Shown piece by piece: positions 25,401 through 36,940 of a stretch of DNA of 64,000 bases (position 1 is its first letter; every line of letters starts with the position of its first letter). Source of the stretch: Helicostylum pulchrum. Taxonomy: Eukaryota > Mucoromycota > Mucoromycetes > Mucorales > Mucoraceae. A model generated the notes under the pieces. It did no database searches and was not told the origin of the DNA. It was given only the letters and a program-made list of their open reading frames with translations. The position numbers were made by a program, and so were the translations under genes. Location: contig JAIXMO010000001.1 in NCBI GenBank assembly GCA_025677825.1, positions 992,001 to 1,056,000 on the forward strand, in the 5' to 3' direction.

Positions 25401-26079
25401 CTAATTTTTTCTAAAAAAAAAAATGTCTTTAGAAATAAAACTTGTAAAGAACTCTGACAATTATTTTCTTTTACTTTTAAAAAAAAATTTCAAAGCGTTT
25501 TATTTACTCTTATGATTTCTAATGTCATGCTTCTATACCATTTGTATTTTTTTCTAAAATGCGTAACTCTTTTATTATTATTTTTAAAACTAGTAACCAG
25601 ATAGGTGTTCACTATTTACTTGCTTGCTATTACTCTATCACAAAATAACAGCCACTTGTCAATAGCGCCCTCTTTCTGCGTACACAACTGGTAAGGCTCA
25701 TGTCTGACTTTCTTTTTTTTTAAACCTTCAACCCCTTCTGTCTGGTTTAAAAATAAAATACTTCAGTACAAGAAAGAGTCTCGTAAGGATACCATGCCGT
25801 TTCATGTAAATTTTTTACTTTTTGTTGAATCAACTTGTATGTATAATTGAAAGGTTCAAAGCTGGTGTCACGTTAAGGGTGTGACAACGCCATGACCACT
25901 TTGTAGTTTTTGAAAAATACTTTCTTTTTTTATACTTACTCTAGTAGTATAACCTCGCCTTATAATCGAAATATAAATTGAATTAATGCTTGTGAAAGAT
26001 GGAAGTAGACAGATAAAGCTGAAGAGAGTAAAAAAAAAAAGAGGTAGGGGGGGGGAGTATGCCTACTTTCCCTTTTTTT

Positions 26080-26287
26080 GCAGTGATTTCTTATGTGAGC
26101 GATTATTTAAACCCAGGTATCTCAGTGAGCTTTTTTCTTTTTAGAAGTAATTATTCACTGCTTGATATATAAGGGTGGATTTTCTTCCACATTTCGGCCA
26201 TCCTTAGGTAGAGACGCTACTGTATAAGGGTATGTTTGGTTTAAGGGGCGGTTTTTTCCGCTCTTAAATACAGCCGCTACTTTACCT
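26080..26287. mobile_element. Solo terminal fragments of the TIR element family
   Basis: GCAGTGATTTCTTATGTGAGCG through TTTCGGCCATCCTTAGGTAG and ending CGCTACTGTA at 26224 matches the right terminus of the family. A second, differently spelled end (CTCTTAAATACAGCCGCTAC) closes at about 26287. The element body is missing between them. Confidence 0.7.
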
Positions 26288-26383
26288 CTTTTATATTTAG
26301 TGATATTGATATAATTAAACTTCCTTACGAAAGTTTAATTATACTAGGTAACTTAAAAGCGCTACAGTAAAAAAAAAAAAGAA

Positions 26384-26860
26384 ATGACTATCCATAATTC
26401 GCTCTTTGCAACTATCACAACATCACGGAAGCTGTGGACACACCTGTATTTAAAAAGTCATATTTCATAATCAAAATTTTATGCAACACTTGTTCATCTA
26501 ACTCTTTTTTAATAAAGAAACGCACTTTTTTTCCCTTAAATAAATCGCTTTTCAATTTTTTTTATATAGTCTGTGCACATCTTTCAAACAAAGCTTGGTA
26601 TGCTGGTGCAAACGGATACTGTTCGCTTAAAATTGGAGTACTACAGCGAATAAAAGGTAAATGCACCACACTTTTTTTAATCGATCGTGTATGCGTGTAA
26701 CCGATCGCCGAAGCAGCACAACGATATCACAAACAAATATCGCTGAAACTTCTCAACGCTATTGTGCGTTGGGATACCTTCAACAATCGACACCCTATCG
26801 TTGTATCGTCGCATCGACCGGTACCGAAACTGTTATCTCTATCTGTGACCATCTTCAATA
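26384..26860 (+). other. Unresolved open frames and splice-like signals
   Basis: An ATG at 26384 opens a short basic frame. A donor-like GTATTT follows, then an acceptor-like TTTTATATAG near 26570, an open stretch containing KAWYAGANGYCSLKIG, a donor AAAGGTAAATG at 26657, and another open stretch ending before GTACTTTTT. These could be exons of a small gene or 5' exons of the Myb gene, but no combination I tried keeps frame into it, and no domain is recognised. Confidence 0.25.
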
Positions 26861-26948
26861 AGTACTTTTTTTTTTTAAACCACCGGATATACATATCGGG
26901 AATGTCAGTTTTTTTTTTTTTTTTTTGCTCCTTTTTTTTTTTCTAGAT

Positions 26949-28868
26949 ATGTTTGCCTTGTTAATACCCAAAACCGCCTTTATAAAACGATCGCCCTTAT
27001 CACTACTCAATAAATTATATAAACCTCGCTGCTTCATTCACAACATATCCGAAAAATGGCTACCTTGGGAAGACGAATTATTACAGAACTATGTTAAACA
27101 CAATGGCAAAAAATGGAGCGAGTTTGTTCAACATTGTTTACCTACGCGGTCGCCAGGCCAATGTCAAGCACGTTGGACAGATATACTCAATCCTAATTTA
27201 ATACGAGGGCCCTTTAGTCGATCTGAAAAAAACTTACTTGAAAAGGGTATTGCAGAATTTGGAGAAGGACAATGGAGCAAGATTAGCGAGGCATACTTAC
27301 CTCAACGATCTCCTAGACGAATTGCTAATGAATGGACAAGTGTTGCTAAAGTAACTTCAGGGCCGTGGACGGAAGCAGAAGACGCATTACTGGTGAAAGG
27401 ATTTGAAGAATTTGGGTCGGCATGGACAAAGATCGCTAATCATTACTTACCGTGGCGAAGTCGTGCTCAGTTACGAGGCCATTATCATTCTAAATTAGAT
27501 CCTAATATCAATAGAGAAAAATGGACACAGGATGAACTGGATGTGTTGCTTCGACGAACGATTATGCTTGGTCAGGATTGGAAAAAGGTGGCGGAAGGGT
27601 TACCGGGTAGATCACCACTAAAGTGTAGTTTGGTCTGGTTGAATGATTTAGATCCGGCGTTGAATAAAGGGCCGTGGACTAAAGAAGAGACGAGGTTGTT
27701 TTGGGAACGTGTGTATCGTTTTCAAGGTAATTTTGTAAAGGTAGCGGAAGGATTACCGGGTAGAAATCGAGTACACTGCTTTTACAAGTTTCGGGCGACG
27801 GTGCGTAATGATAAAGAGTTTGAGATCCTGTATGGCGATTTACTGAAAAAGGGCGAAGAAGAAAACGAGCCGGCGTGGAGGGCAAGGATGGCTAAATTGG
27901 TGTGCGAATGGCTTGGGTATGAAATCAGTGTACGAAAATCTCCAAATAAAAGTATTCGGTTACATCAGGTTGGACCTTGGAACCAGCAAGAACTTTTACA
28001 ATTAAAACGATCGGTTGAGAACCAACTAGGAGAAAAAAAGACGTTAGATTACAGCGATTGGAATAGTATAGCAGAGAACTTTCCGACGAGAGATGCTAAA
28101 CAATGTAAATATCAATACAATGAATATCTTGCAGTAAAGGATGTCAAAAAGGGGAGCTGGTCGAAAGAAGAAGATGAAGTGTTGTTAGAGTTAATAAAGA
28201 AGCATGGTGTAGAGGATTGGGATGTCATTTTAAATCATATACCGAATAGAACAAAGAGACAATGCTCGTATCGATGGCACCGTGTTTTAAAATTTAGGGA
28301 TGCAGATCCACCTATTATCAAGAACCAGAGATTGTCAGATGCTGAAAAGTCACTTATAAAGGAAGGAGTACAGATGTTTGGGCCGAACTGGACAGCCATC
28401 CGTATGACTTATTTACCCGCTCGTACACCAGAACAATTGATGCGATGGTGGAATGTTCAGCGTAAGGATAGTGCAGATGACGAGTATGATGATGTAGAGC
28501 ATAAGAATTTTTGGTCCGAGGAAGAGGATAAAGCGTTACAATTCGCTGTGAATTCGTATAAAAATGAGCAAGGGGAGGTGCCGTCGTGGGCCCAAGTGGC
28601 TAAATTAATACATGGTCGAACGTCAAGGCAGTGTAGAAAAAGATGGTTGTATACGTTAAAACCAGGTGTGACTAAAGGCACTTGGTCTTATGATGAAGAA
28701 ATGCAGTTACTGGAAATTGTACAAAAAGTCAAATTACAAAAGAGTAAAACATCAAAAGCAAGTATGTGGCCTTTAATTGCTAAAGAATTGAAAACGGGAC
28801 GTTCTGATTTAGCATGTAGATCCAAGTATGACACGATGCAACGTAAAGGACATAGATTTGCTTTTTAA
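26949..28868 (+). CDS. Multi-repeat Myb/SANT DNA-binding protein
   Basis: One uninterrupted frame of 639 residues from the ATG at 26949. About ten Myb-like repeats follow one another from residue ~37 to the end. Each has a tryptophan-type first helix (for example GPWTEAEDALL, KGSWSKEEDEVLLELI, WSEEEDKALQF) and a third helix such as RTKRQCSYRWHRVL or RTSRQCRKRWLYTL. Proteins of this form resemble the Myb subunit of SNAPc and other poly-Myb factors. The first ~32 residues are basic, hydroxylated and lack acidic residues (MFALLIPKTAFIKRSPLSLL), like a mitochondrial targeting signal. A TTCTAG acceptor-like sequence sits directly before the ATG, so an upstream exon is not excluded. Ends 19 bases from the convergent kinase gene. 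Confidence 0.82.
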   Translation: MFALLIPKTAFIKRSPLSLLNKLYKPRCFIHNISEKWLPWEDELLQNYVKHNGKKWSEFVQHCLPTRSPGQCQARWTDILNPNLIRGPFSRSEKNLLEKGIAEFGEGQWSKISEAYLPQRSPRRIANEWTSVAKVTSGPWTEAEDALLVKGFEEFGSAWTKIANHYLPWRSRAQLRGHYHSKLDPNINREKWTQDELDVLLRRTIMLGQDWKKVAEGLPGRSPLKCSLVWLNDLDPALNKGPWTKEETRLFWERVYRFQGNFVKVAEGLPGRNRVHCFYKFRATVRNDKEFEILYGDLLKKGEEENEPAWRARMAKLVCEWLGYEISVRKSPNKSIRLHQVGPWNQQELLQLKRSVENQLGEKKTLDYSDWNSIAENFPTRDAKQCKYQYNEYLAVKDVKKGSWSKEEDEVLLELIKKHGVEDWDVILNHIPNRTKRQCSYRWHRVLKFRDADPPIIKNQRLSDAEKSLIKEGVQMFGPNWTAIRMTYLPARTPEQLMRWWNVQRKDSADDEYDDVEHKNFWSEEEDKALQFAVNSYKNEQGEVPSWAQVAKLIHGRTSRQCRKRWLYTLKPGVTKGTWSYDEEMQLLEIVQKVKLQKSKTSKASMWPLIAKELKTGRSDLACRSKYDTMQRKGHRFAF

Positions 28869-28887
28869 ATATTTTATTATTAAAAAA

Positions 28888-30822
28888 TTAATTAATCTCC
28901 ATTCTGGATTCCTTACAACCGTATGCAGAGGGTGTGATTTCAATAAGGCAATAGCGAGGGATAGAAATAGTGGGAATTTCCTAGAAAAGAATAATGTTAA
29001 TTTTTTTTTTTTTTTTGTTATATTGTATATAGTGGGCTTACGGTAGCAGGTCTATCAAACAAATAAGCGTATAAACAACGCAAGACGGTTTCATGAGCAA
29101 CAATTAAAACATCGTTCTTTTCACGTTCAAGTTCCATAATAACTGATTCTAATCTTACAGCCAAATCATGGTATGACTAAAAAAAGTAAAAATAAGTACA
29201 ATAATTTTGACATGAATTGTGTGCGACATTTCTTACCTCTGCACGTGGATATCTATGACGATATGGATTTTCTTTTACTTTGGCAATTTCTTCAGGGAAC
29301 TTTTCTTTTAATTCAGCAGTAGTTAAACCATCGGATTCACCTGGATTTAACTGGTTAAGAACAGATTGTTGTCTAACTGGAATACCAGCATTAATAAAAG
29401 GAATGGCAGTTTCTAATGCTTTCTTTTGTGTTGAAGTCCAAATCTTTTTTTTTTTTTGGTTATTTAGTCTTCCAATAAACTCACTTCCTTTACATATATA
29501 TATATATATTTTTTTTTACTTACAGTTAAAGGACGTTGTTCATCTACAGATCTATTGGCGTTTTTTTGTTCATGATAACTCAACATGAATTCCTTTAATT
29601 TCTCGGCATACTGTTCTCCTTCAAGAGAAAGGTTTGCGTCTGCTTTATATGAGTTGTCATTAAGAGAAGGACCGGACTAAAAGAAATAGATATAAATACA
29701 CGATATAATATACGGCTAGAAGTATGTAATTTTTTTTTTTTTTTACCCTTGCGAAATAAATCGTACGACGTTCAATATGCAGATTCATAAGATAATATAC
29801 GATACGTGACTATTTGAATGTGGGATATCAGTATTTTTACGTAAAAAAGAACAAAGTATATTGCTTACCTGGAGATAACCTATCACGTTATTTACAATAA
29901 ATTGTTCGCCCGCGTTCATATTTTTAACAAAGGGAAGAGTTGTGTCTGTTATTGTTTCATAGTTATCCTCGTGCTGTTTAATACGACGCTATAATTGAAA
30001 TAGGTTAGTTATTTTTATATTCTTTTATGATCTTTTTTTTTATATATATTTACCTTGTAATCCTTTACAGCTTCCTCTGGATCCCATCCAACATACTATA
30101 CAGATATAAAAAGATTAATACTCTCCTTGCTCAAAAAAAAAGGGGGGTTTTGGATAAATATTTACATCTGGTGACGAAATTTTGACACTTCTAATATTGG
30201 CTAGAATGATATCTGGTTTGTTACAAATAAATTCCAAAAATAAGGGCTAAAAAAGAAAAGTTAAAGTCTAGGTGCATTATTTTTGAGTGAGTGTGTTCTA
30301 CATACATTGATATCATTGGCTAATAGCTTATCGTGAATCTGCTTTCTTCTTGTTTCGGTTACGTTGTTACCGTCAAAGATAGCGACTTGACCACCTCCTG
30401 TTTGAAGCCAAGTAATAAGATCTCCAAGGCACTCATCAGCTACTTGCAAACGTGTTTCAGTTGCCTTGTTATTGTCTAATAAGAATAGATTAGCAAAACT
30501 GGGGGAAATGGTAACGGTGTTGTTTTCTCACTTACTTGGATCAAACCAATCTTCAGAAAGTGAACCTAAACGTTCTCTTCTGTAGTTACCAACACTAAAT
30601 ACTTTTGTTGATACGCCTAACCAACGCATATAACGGCAAAGTGATCTTGAAGCGTGTGTTTTACCGCGAGCAGGTAAACTAAAAATATAAAAAAAATAAC
30701 ACTTTTTAAGTACGTAGAAAAAAAAAAAGTTATAAATTTTTCCTTTACCCTACAGTGATTACAGCCACTGCTCCAGCATGAAATAAACGACCACTTGTGG
30801 TCTCATACAATTGTGCTGCCAT
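28888..30822 (-). CDS. 6-phosphofructo-2-kinase with degenerate phosphatase domain
   Basis: Eleven exons: 30822..30749, 30678..30536, 30475..30306, 30246..30166, 30095..30054, 29988..29869, 29809..29747, 29676..29524, 29443..29237, 29176..29042, 28980..28888; 426 residues. The kinase half has the P-loop GLPARGKTHASRSL, SVGNYRRE, IFDGNNVTETRR and KISSPDYVGWDPEEAVKDY, all standard for PFK-2. The second half aligns with fructose-2,6-bisphosphatase (YYLMNLHIERRTIYFAR, AESYHDLAVRLES, VAHETVLRCLYAYLFD). The catalytic RHGES motif reads RSGPS, so the phospho-accepting His is a Ser, as reported for yeast Pfk26. The enzyme should make fructose 2,6-bisphosphate, a glycolytic activator, without efficiently removing it. 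The acceptor of exon 9 is an unusual A-run ending in AG. Confidence 0.93.
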
Positions 30823-31043
30823 TTTTTTTTTTTTTTTTGTTAAAAAAATAATAAAGGTGAAAAAAGAAAAAGAAGAGAAGAATGATATTTTTAATTAAAA
30901 AGAGAACGTTGGGTTTCAAAATTATAAATCACTTGAAATAACTGAAGCTTTTCACGTCAAACTTTCTTGTACTCGTCTTTTTAAAATAGGCTGGTTTGTT
31001 GCTCATAACCACACTATGGATGTCTGCTACAGTAAAGGACGTC

Positions 31044-31077
<34 letters not shown>

Positions 31078-31337
31078 AGGTACAACACGTCATTATGATT
31101 TTTAAGATTTATTTTTTGGAAGAAAACATTAGTTTATCACATTTCAACAGGTCATAAAAATCTCTTACTCACTATTGCTGCCTCCGTATCGGACTGTAAA
31201 CAATTTGGCTGAGTGTATATACTTGAACATTGTACCACACAATAGCATTAAAAAAATATGATGTTATGATTTATTATGGGGTATATTAAGAAGAAGAAAA
31301 AGAAAAAAAAGGAAAGAGAAAAAAAAAAGTCTATAGT
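30823..31337. other. Intergenic, no gene seen
   Basis: Promoter side of the 6-phosphofructo-2-kinase gene and 3' side of the transporter gene (both leftward). It holds a long A tract directly before the kinase ATG and a T-run followed by an A-run at about 31047-31076. Confidence 0.5.
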
Positions 31338-33442
31338 TTAACACCATCCTAGTAATTTCCACCATCCCATACCGATAGTGAAATAAACGGCCAAGTAAAA
31401 TAATGCCATTTGGCCACCAATGATGAACCACTTGGATCGAGTAACGTAACCAGGAGCATAATACATGGCCAAACTACCAGTAGAAAAATTGGTCTAAAAT
31501 CATATATTGTTTTTTTTTAGTATGTAAGAGATATATATGCTCTACTAATTTTCTTACCATGCAACCACCCAATGCACCGAAATAAGCCAATAAACAAGTC
31601 AAGGTCATTGGGTTTGCGCCTAGAACAAAACCTGCGTCTAAAAAGGTAGCTACAAAAGCAACGGTATGCGCGCTCAAGGAAGAAAACATAAATGTAGTAA
31701 GGAAATAAGCAATGGCTAAAGCAGGTACGGCAGGTAACTTTAAGTGTGTAATGGCAGCAGATATCTTGTGTCCCAAGAATTGCGAGGCTCCTGCTTCTGA
31801 TAATTGACTGGCAATGGTTACAAATCCACCAAGCCAAAATAATGTTTCCCACTAGTAAAAAGTAATCAGTATAATGACTTTTTTTGTTTTTTGTTTTTTT
31901 TGTTCTGTGTGTATATACTTACAGCATTCTTATTATTGGCTACATCAGACCATTCTACTGTTCCCATGTGTAACAGAGCTACAATGCCAATCAAGGCAAC
32001 CAGAGTCGAATCTATATTTGTATAACCCGAAGTAACCCATAAAACAAGACAAACAAACAGTACAAAACAAAGTTGCAGTTCTTTTAAAGATAAAGTACCC
32101 ATCTCATGTAACTCTTTAGCAGCATGCTGAACAATATTCTCTCCGTCGATTTTCAATTGTTGAGATTCTTCTTCATCATTTGTCTTTGATTTGTACAGAC
32201 CGCATGACCAAGAGAGAACAAGGGGTAAAGTAGCGGCACAGAATAAAGCAGGTACACAACTTCCTTGAATCCACGTCATGAAATTAAACTGGAGTTCAGG
32301 GTATAATGCATTGGCTTTAGCAACCACGATAGGATTAGGAGCCATACCTAATTATTATTTTTTATATAAGTATGTATTCTTTTGTATTTGGAGTTATTCT
32401 GTACCTGTTAAAAACATGGAAGCAGATAATAGATTTGCATGTGCGCCAACCAACATTAAGAACCCGCCAACTTTTGGTTGATGAGAAGGAGTGGAGCCTA
32501 ATGTTGTGGCAATCGAATGAACAACGGGTAAAACAATACCCCCTCCGCGGGCTGTATTACTTGGTACAAAAGGAGCTAATAAGAGTTCTAAAAAAGAGTA
32601 TACCACGCGTGAGCAAAAAAAAAATGTAAAGGAGATTTTTTTTTTTTTTTTGTACCTGAAAGAAGGATAGCATAAGCGAGACCGATGACTCGTTTTCCAA
32701 AAGAGCGAATCATAATTAAGGAAATTCTTTTACCTAGTTTAGTAACTTCTACAGCCTTTCCTAAATGAAATGCAGCAAATATAAGCCAGACGACCGAACT
32801 GGAGAAGCCTTCCAGCGAATGGTGAAAGGCTTCTTTACCGCCAGAGCAATCATAGGGTGTACCGGTTAAAGGGTTTTCTTCCCCGCATAGTCTACATTCA
32901 GTGCTCATTCCCGTAGTATGATCTGTACATTGGAACGATTTTGTAAGTGATAGCAGTGTAAGTGCACTTAATACAAGGACAGAGATATCTACTGATGTAG
33001 TGATTAAAGCAAATATACAGCTAAGTAGAAAAAGAGATTAATTATTTGGAGTAGAAGTTTTTTTTTAAAAAAAAAAATTACCTCATAAATACAGCTAGTA
33101 ATCTGATCGACGTAACGGTTAATTCATCAGTTGGTGTAGTTCCAAACCAAATTAAGCAACCGAGTAGTATGGAGGGTAAAAGAGTGTAAATGTTAGATTG
33201 CTTGAATTTATGATAGATGGTATTTTTGGGATCCGTAAAGGAAGCTACACATATAAAAGAGAGGTACGTAAGAAAAAAAAAAAAGTATAGATTTCTTTTG
33301 TTTGTATTACGGTACAAGGTCTATTTTCCATGACGGTAGACGTATTGCTGTCTACATGAAGTAACGATGTACATTCATCTGCAAATTGAGTTGAAATACT
33401 GGCATTACCCCGATCTACTGATACGGTATCTTCAGTTGTCAT
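31338..33442 (-). CDS. DASS-family 2-oxoglutarate/malate-type transporter
   Basis: Seven exons: 33442..33316, 33244..33082, 33020..32656, 32587..32405, 32347..31923, 31851..31558, 31493..31338; 570 residues. A cytosolic tail of about 45 residues is followed by many membrane segments. Family motifs: FVPSNTARGGGIVLPVV (the SNT clamp), NPIVVAKANA, WETLFWLGGF, and near the end GGCMTNFSTGSLAMYYAPGY. These match the divalent-anion symporter branch that includes plant plastid 2-oxoglutarate/malate translocators and bacterial homologues. Expected role: exchange or uptake of C4-C5 dicarboxylates; the membrane is unknown. The first donor (GTACCG) is the least certain splice site; it is the one that keeps frame. 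Confidence 0.87.
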
Positions 33443-36400
33443 AATGTAATAACTTTAAGAGAAAAACAGCAAGTTACAAAAAAAAAAAAAAAAAAAAATT
33501 TGCCCTAAAAAAAACCCCCTATTTATATACCAGAAAATTTAACAGAAATGACCAAATATAGTTTTAATGTTAAAGAGTGTAATAAAGGTTATAAAAAATT
33601 TAAGGTTAAATGCAGCTGATTTGACCATTTTTTTTTTGAGCGTGGTAGAAACACAGAGCACATTGTGCATTCCGACAAGAGTTTTTTTATAAGCGGGGTC
33701 CCGGTTGCATTACTGGTAACAATTTGAATTATTTATGAGGGGAGAGGGGTTAAATACACTCTTGAATACTTGTCTCATTCTCTCTTTTTCTCTTTTTCTC
33801 TCTCTCTCTCCCTCTCTTTATTCTACACCCATGTGATTTAGACTATACGGAAGAGAACCTGTCTACTATACATGTACTACGTAACAAATGACAACCGGGG
33901 ACTATACATACTATTAATGATCTCATCAGCTTTCATAGGTCTCGTGTGTGTGTGTGTACTCTTTACACTAGTCCAAAATCAAAAAAAAAAAAAAAAAAAA
34001 AACTTAAATATTGCTTTTTTGTTATTATATGAGACATCAATTGATGTAATAAATGATGAAATTGTTTTATATTTTTTTATGTAAGCTTCAATTATTTACT
34101 ATATATAGTTGATTTTTTTAAAGATTTATCCAAAGGAGACTGGTTCCTGAATTATGGTTTTTTTTTTTTGTGTAATAACTACATACAAAACTCGTTTTTA
34201 TTAATTAAATTTCAAAGTGTGAGATAAATTTGCCTCTATCTTTTTTTTTTTACCTGTGACCCTCCTGCATAAGGGCGAGAAGAGAAAGTCCTCTGGTGAT
34301 TTGGAAGTGCACGCTATAAATCATATTGCCTCTCAGGTAATATAGACTTTGCAAGTATAATAAACAAATACCTTCGCTTTTCTAGGCTCATGATCTTGAA
34401 GATGATGTTCCATCATAACCGAGCACATGTTTTTTTCTAAATAATGAGACTTTTTTTTTTTTTTTTTTTTTCAAATATTTAATTTTTATTTTCCCCTCAA
34501 TTGTAAGTATATACCTCTTAATACCACCAGTCTTTTTACTGATGAAAAACTAAACTTGTGGAATTTCTTTTAACCCAATAAAAAATGCAGGGCTGAGCGT
34601 TTTTTGTTCTCCATGTACAGTTAAGATTCATAATTTACCCTCTATCTCTCTCCTTTAAAAAAAAATGGCTCAATTCGCTTTTAACATATTTTATATAAAT
34701 TTTTTTTTTTCCTTTAGTTTGCGGCATTATACTAGATGTAAACTAGCTACTAGGGAGGCCAAAGTAACTTCTCGGGTTTCTATTGGTGTGTGTCTGTTAT
34801 TCTGGCATTAGCGTTTAAAGAGCTTGGCCAAGTTTAAATAGAAACAAAGTTCAGAGAAGCAGAATTGTTTGTATCTACCATATATAAATTATTTTTTTTT
34901 GACAATTATCAATATACATGTACATACCTCCCCTATTTATACATATACTACAATTGAATATAAGAATAAAAATATATTACTTGATCTTGTATCACTTTAC
35001 ATGTTTATATGATGTCAGTCGATACCTTTTTTATTTATTTATTTTACAAGTATGAAAAAGTTACGTATGTGCGTATGTGTTTATGTTTATGTGTGTACAT
35101 TTAATTCATCAGCAGCAGTTATTTTGATAATCGTAAAACAGCGTTCCAAGCGTTTTTTTATAAATGTAAAGCAAGGGCCGTATAGCATCGGTTATAACTA
35201 GTATAGATAATTCTAATAATAGATTTAGTCTCTCTTTCTCTATAATATTAACTCAAATTTAATTAACATAATCACCTTTGTAATAGATATACTGCTCTTT
35301 TTTCGTTTGTAAGTAATAACGTTTGATTTTTCAAAACGGACAGACAGTCAATTAAAAAAAGGGCTCAATCTTGTTTAAAAGAGTTAAAACACTAACATGA
35401 CCAAGTAAAGAAAAAACATCTTTTTTTTCAAAAAATCAACGTGCCACACAATGTTAAAGAACAAGAGTAGCGCTAATGATGACAGGTATCACAAAATACG
35501 TTTGACAAGTATTTCTTGATTGAATTTTTAGAACAAGCCTTCTACTGTAAATACCGAATCAAACTAAGAACAATAACTGCGAACATTGTCGAATGCAAAA
35601 AAAAAAAAAAAAAAAAAACTTAAAAAGCGGGGTAGTTGTCAAAATGGTAAAAAAGCGGACTTTTCAAATAAACGGTCGTCTCTGGTACCTTGTCCAAATG
35701 AGGCCGTAGATCTAATGCAGCTTAGAAGGCGGAACTGATATCAGATATTATACAGCGCAGACTAATACAAACAATATAGAAGAACTGCATCAGGGATTAA
35801 ACTATCATAAAGTCTGTTTACGGCTTCTAAATCTTTTACATATGTGAAATTGGTCGTACGAAAAAAAAACATTGGTGTCTGAACACTTTATGACGTAGCG
35901 AGAAGCTCAAAATGTTTATAGTTTTTTTTTTTTTTTTTTTTGCTAATATATGAAAACTATGATGTTTTGTTTATATTCTCATATAATCGCGCACACACAC
36001 ACAAAATTTAATTTAAAAGTTAACAAGTATATTTAGAAGAGAGAGTATCACATGAGTCTTTACACACAATTTACTTGTTAATTATACTTCTTCCAAGGCA
36101 GTAACTAAATGTATATCATCTTGTAAATACTAATAACGAATTAAGGGTTTTATATGTGAACGCATTTATAGCTTGTAAGATACAAATAAATAGTAAGTGA
36201 TCAATAGTGAGAGATACTAAAATTACTTGGTTCTCCTGGTAAGTACGAATATAAAAGCGAAACGAAAAAAAGAGGAGAGAATAAATCTCGATGATAAAGT
36301 TCCTAGCTAATGTTTTCAGCTGATAAATAAAAGTATTGGCCCAAGATCAAGTGTCGTATATTGGAATCTATAACAGCCCAAAATGAAATACGAGGCAATT

Positions 36401-36940
36401 TTGATAGTATAAGTACTGTATCAGATGATTCAAATAAGATTTCACTGCTACGCAATCAGGTTATGTAAATGACCTACACGAAAAACTCAAATATGCATTA
36501 ATTATATGCTGATTAAAATTAATTCAGGTGAGAAAGGTAGAAAATAGACCAGCTTAGTTTAGTAGTCGATATTGACAAATCATAAGCGCGATATGGTAAC
36601 CGCAGTAAAAATGTATATTCGCCATCCCATGATACAGCGCGGTGATAACATGTAAATCATATGAGCATTTATAGTTTTTTTTTACGTATTTTTTTTATTT
36701 TTATTTTTTACAGTTGAAAAGATTAAAGAAAAAAAGAAAAAAAAAATGTAACATAACATAGTGTGTGATCGTATTGAAAAAAAAAAAGAGGTAATAATTG
36801 CAAGAAGGTGTTCATAATGTAACAAAAAAAAAAGAGAAAGGGAGAAAGAGAGAGAGAAAGAGAGAGATATGATTTACATAATACAAAAAGTAAACATACA
36901 AAAAAAAGAAGAATATAAACAACAAAGGGTGTGGTATTTT
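33443..36940. other. Gene-poor interval with microsatellites
   Basis: About 3.5 kb with no convincing conserved gene. It holds a CT-rich microsatellite (33775-33815), T/A tracts of 18 or more bases (33478-33500, 34451-34472, 35599-35620, 35922-35941), and GA-rich low-complexity sequence near 36835-36870, upstream of the protease 3' end. The one coding candidate is listed separately at 34236-34416. Confidence 0.5.
34236..34416 (-). CDS. Candidate small spliced protein (about 40 residues)
   Basis: Leftward frame beginning with two ATG codons (34416). Exon 34416..34372 ends at AAG|GTATTTG; a 58-base intron ends TTTATAG; the frame resumes 34313..34236. The product is basic and Gln/His-rich (MMEHHLQDHEPRKAK, then RALPNHQRTFSSRPYAGGSQ) and stops soon after a Lys run. 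A donor-like CAGGTAAAA before the Lys run might instead lead to another exon. Matching phases and the protein-like composition support it, but no family is recognised. Confidence 0.3.

Noticed and set aside
33872..34084. 70-codon frame interrupted by a Lys run
   Set aside because: The Lys run comes from a poly-A tract and the rest is low complexity.
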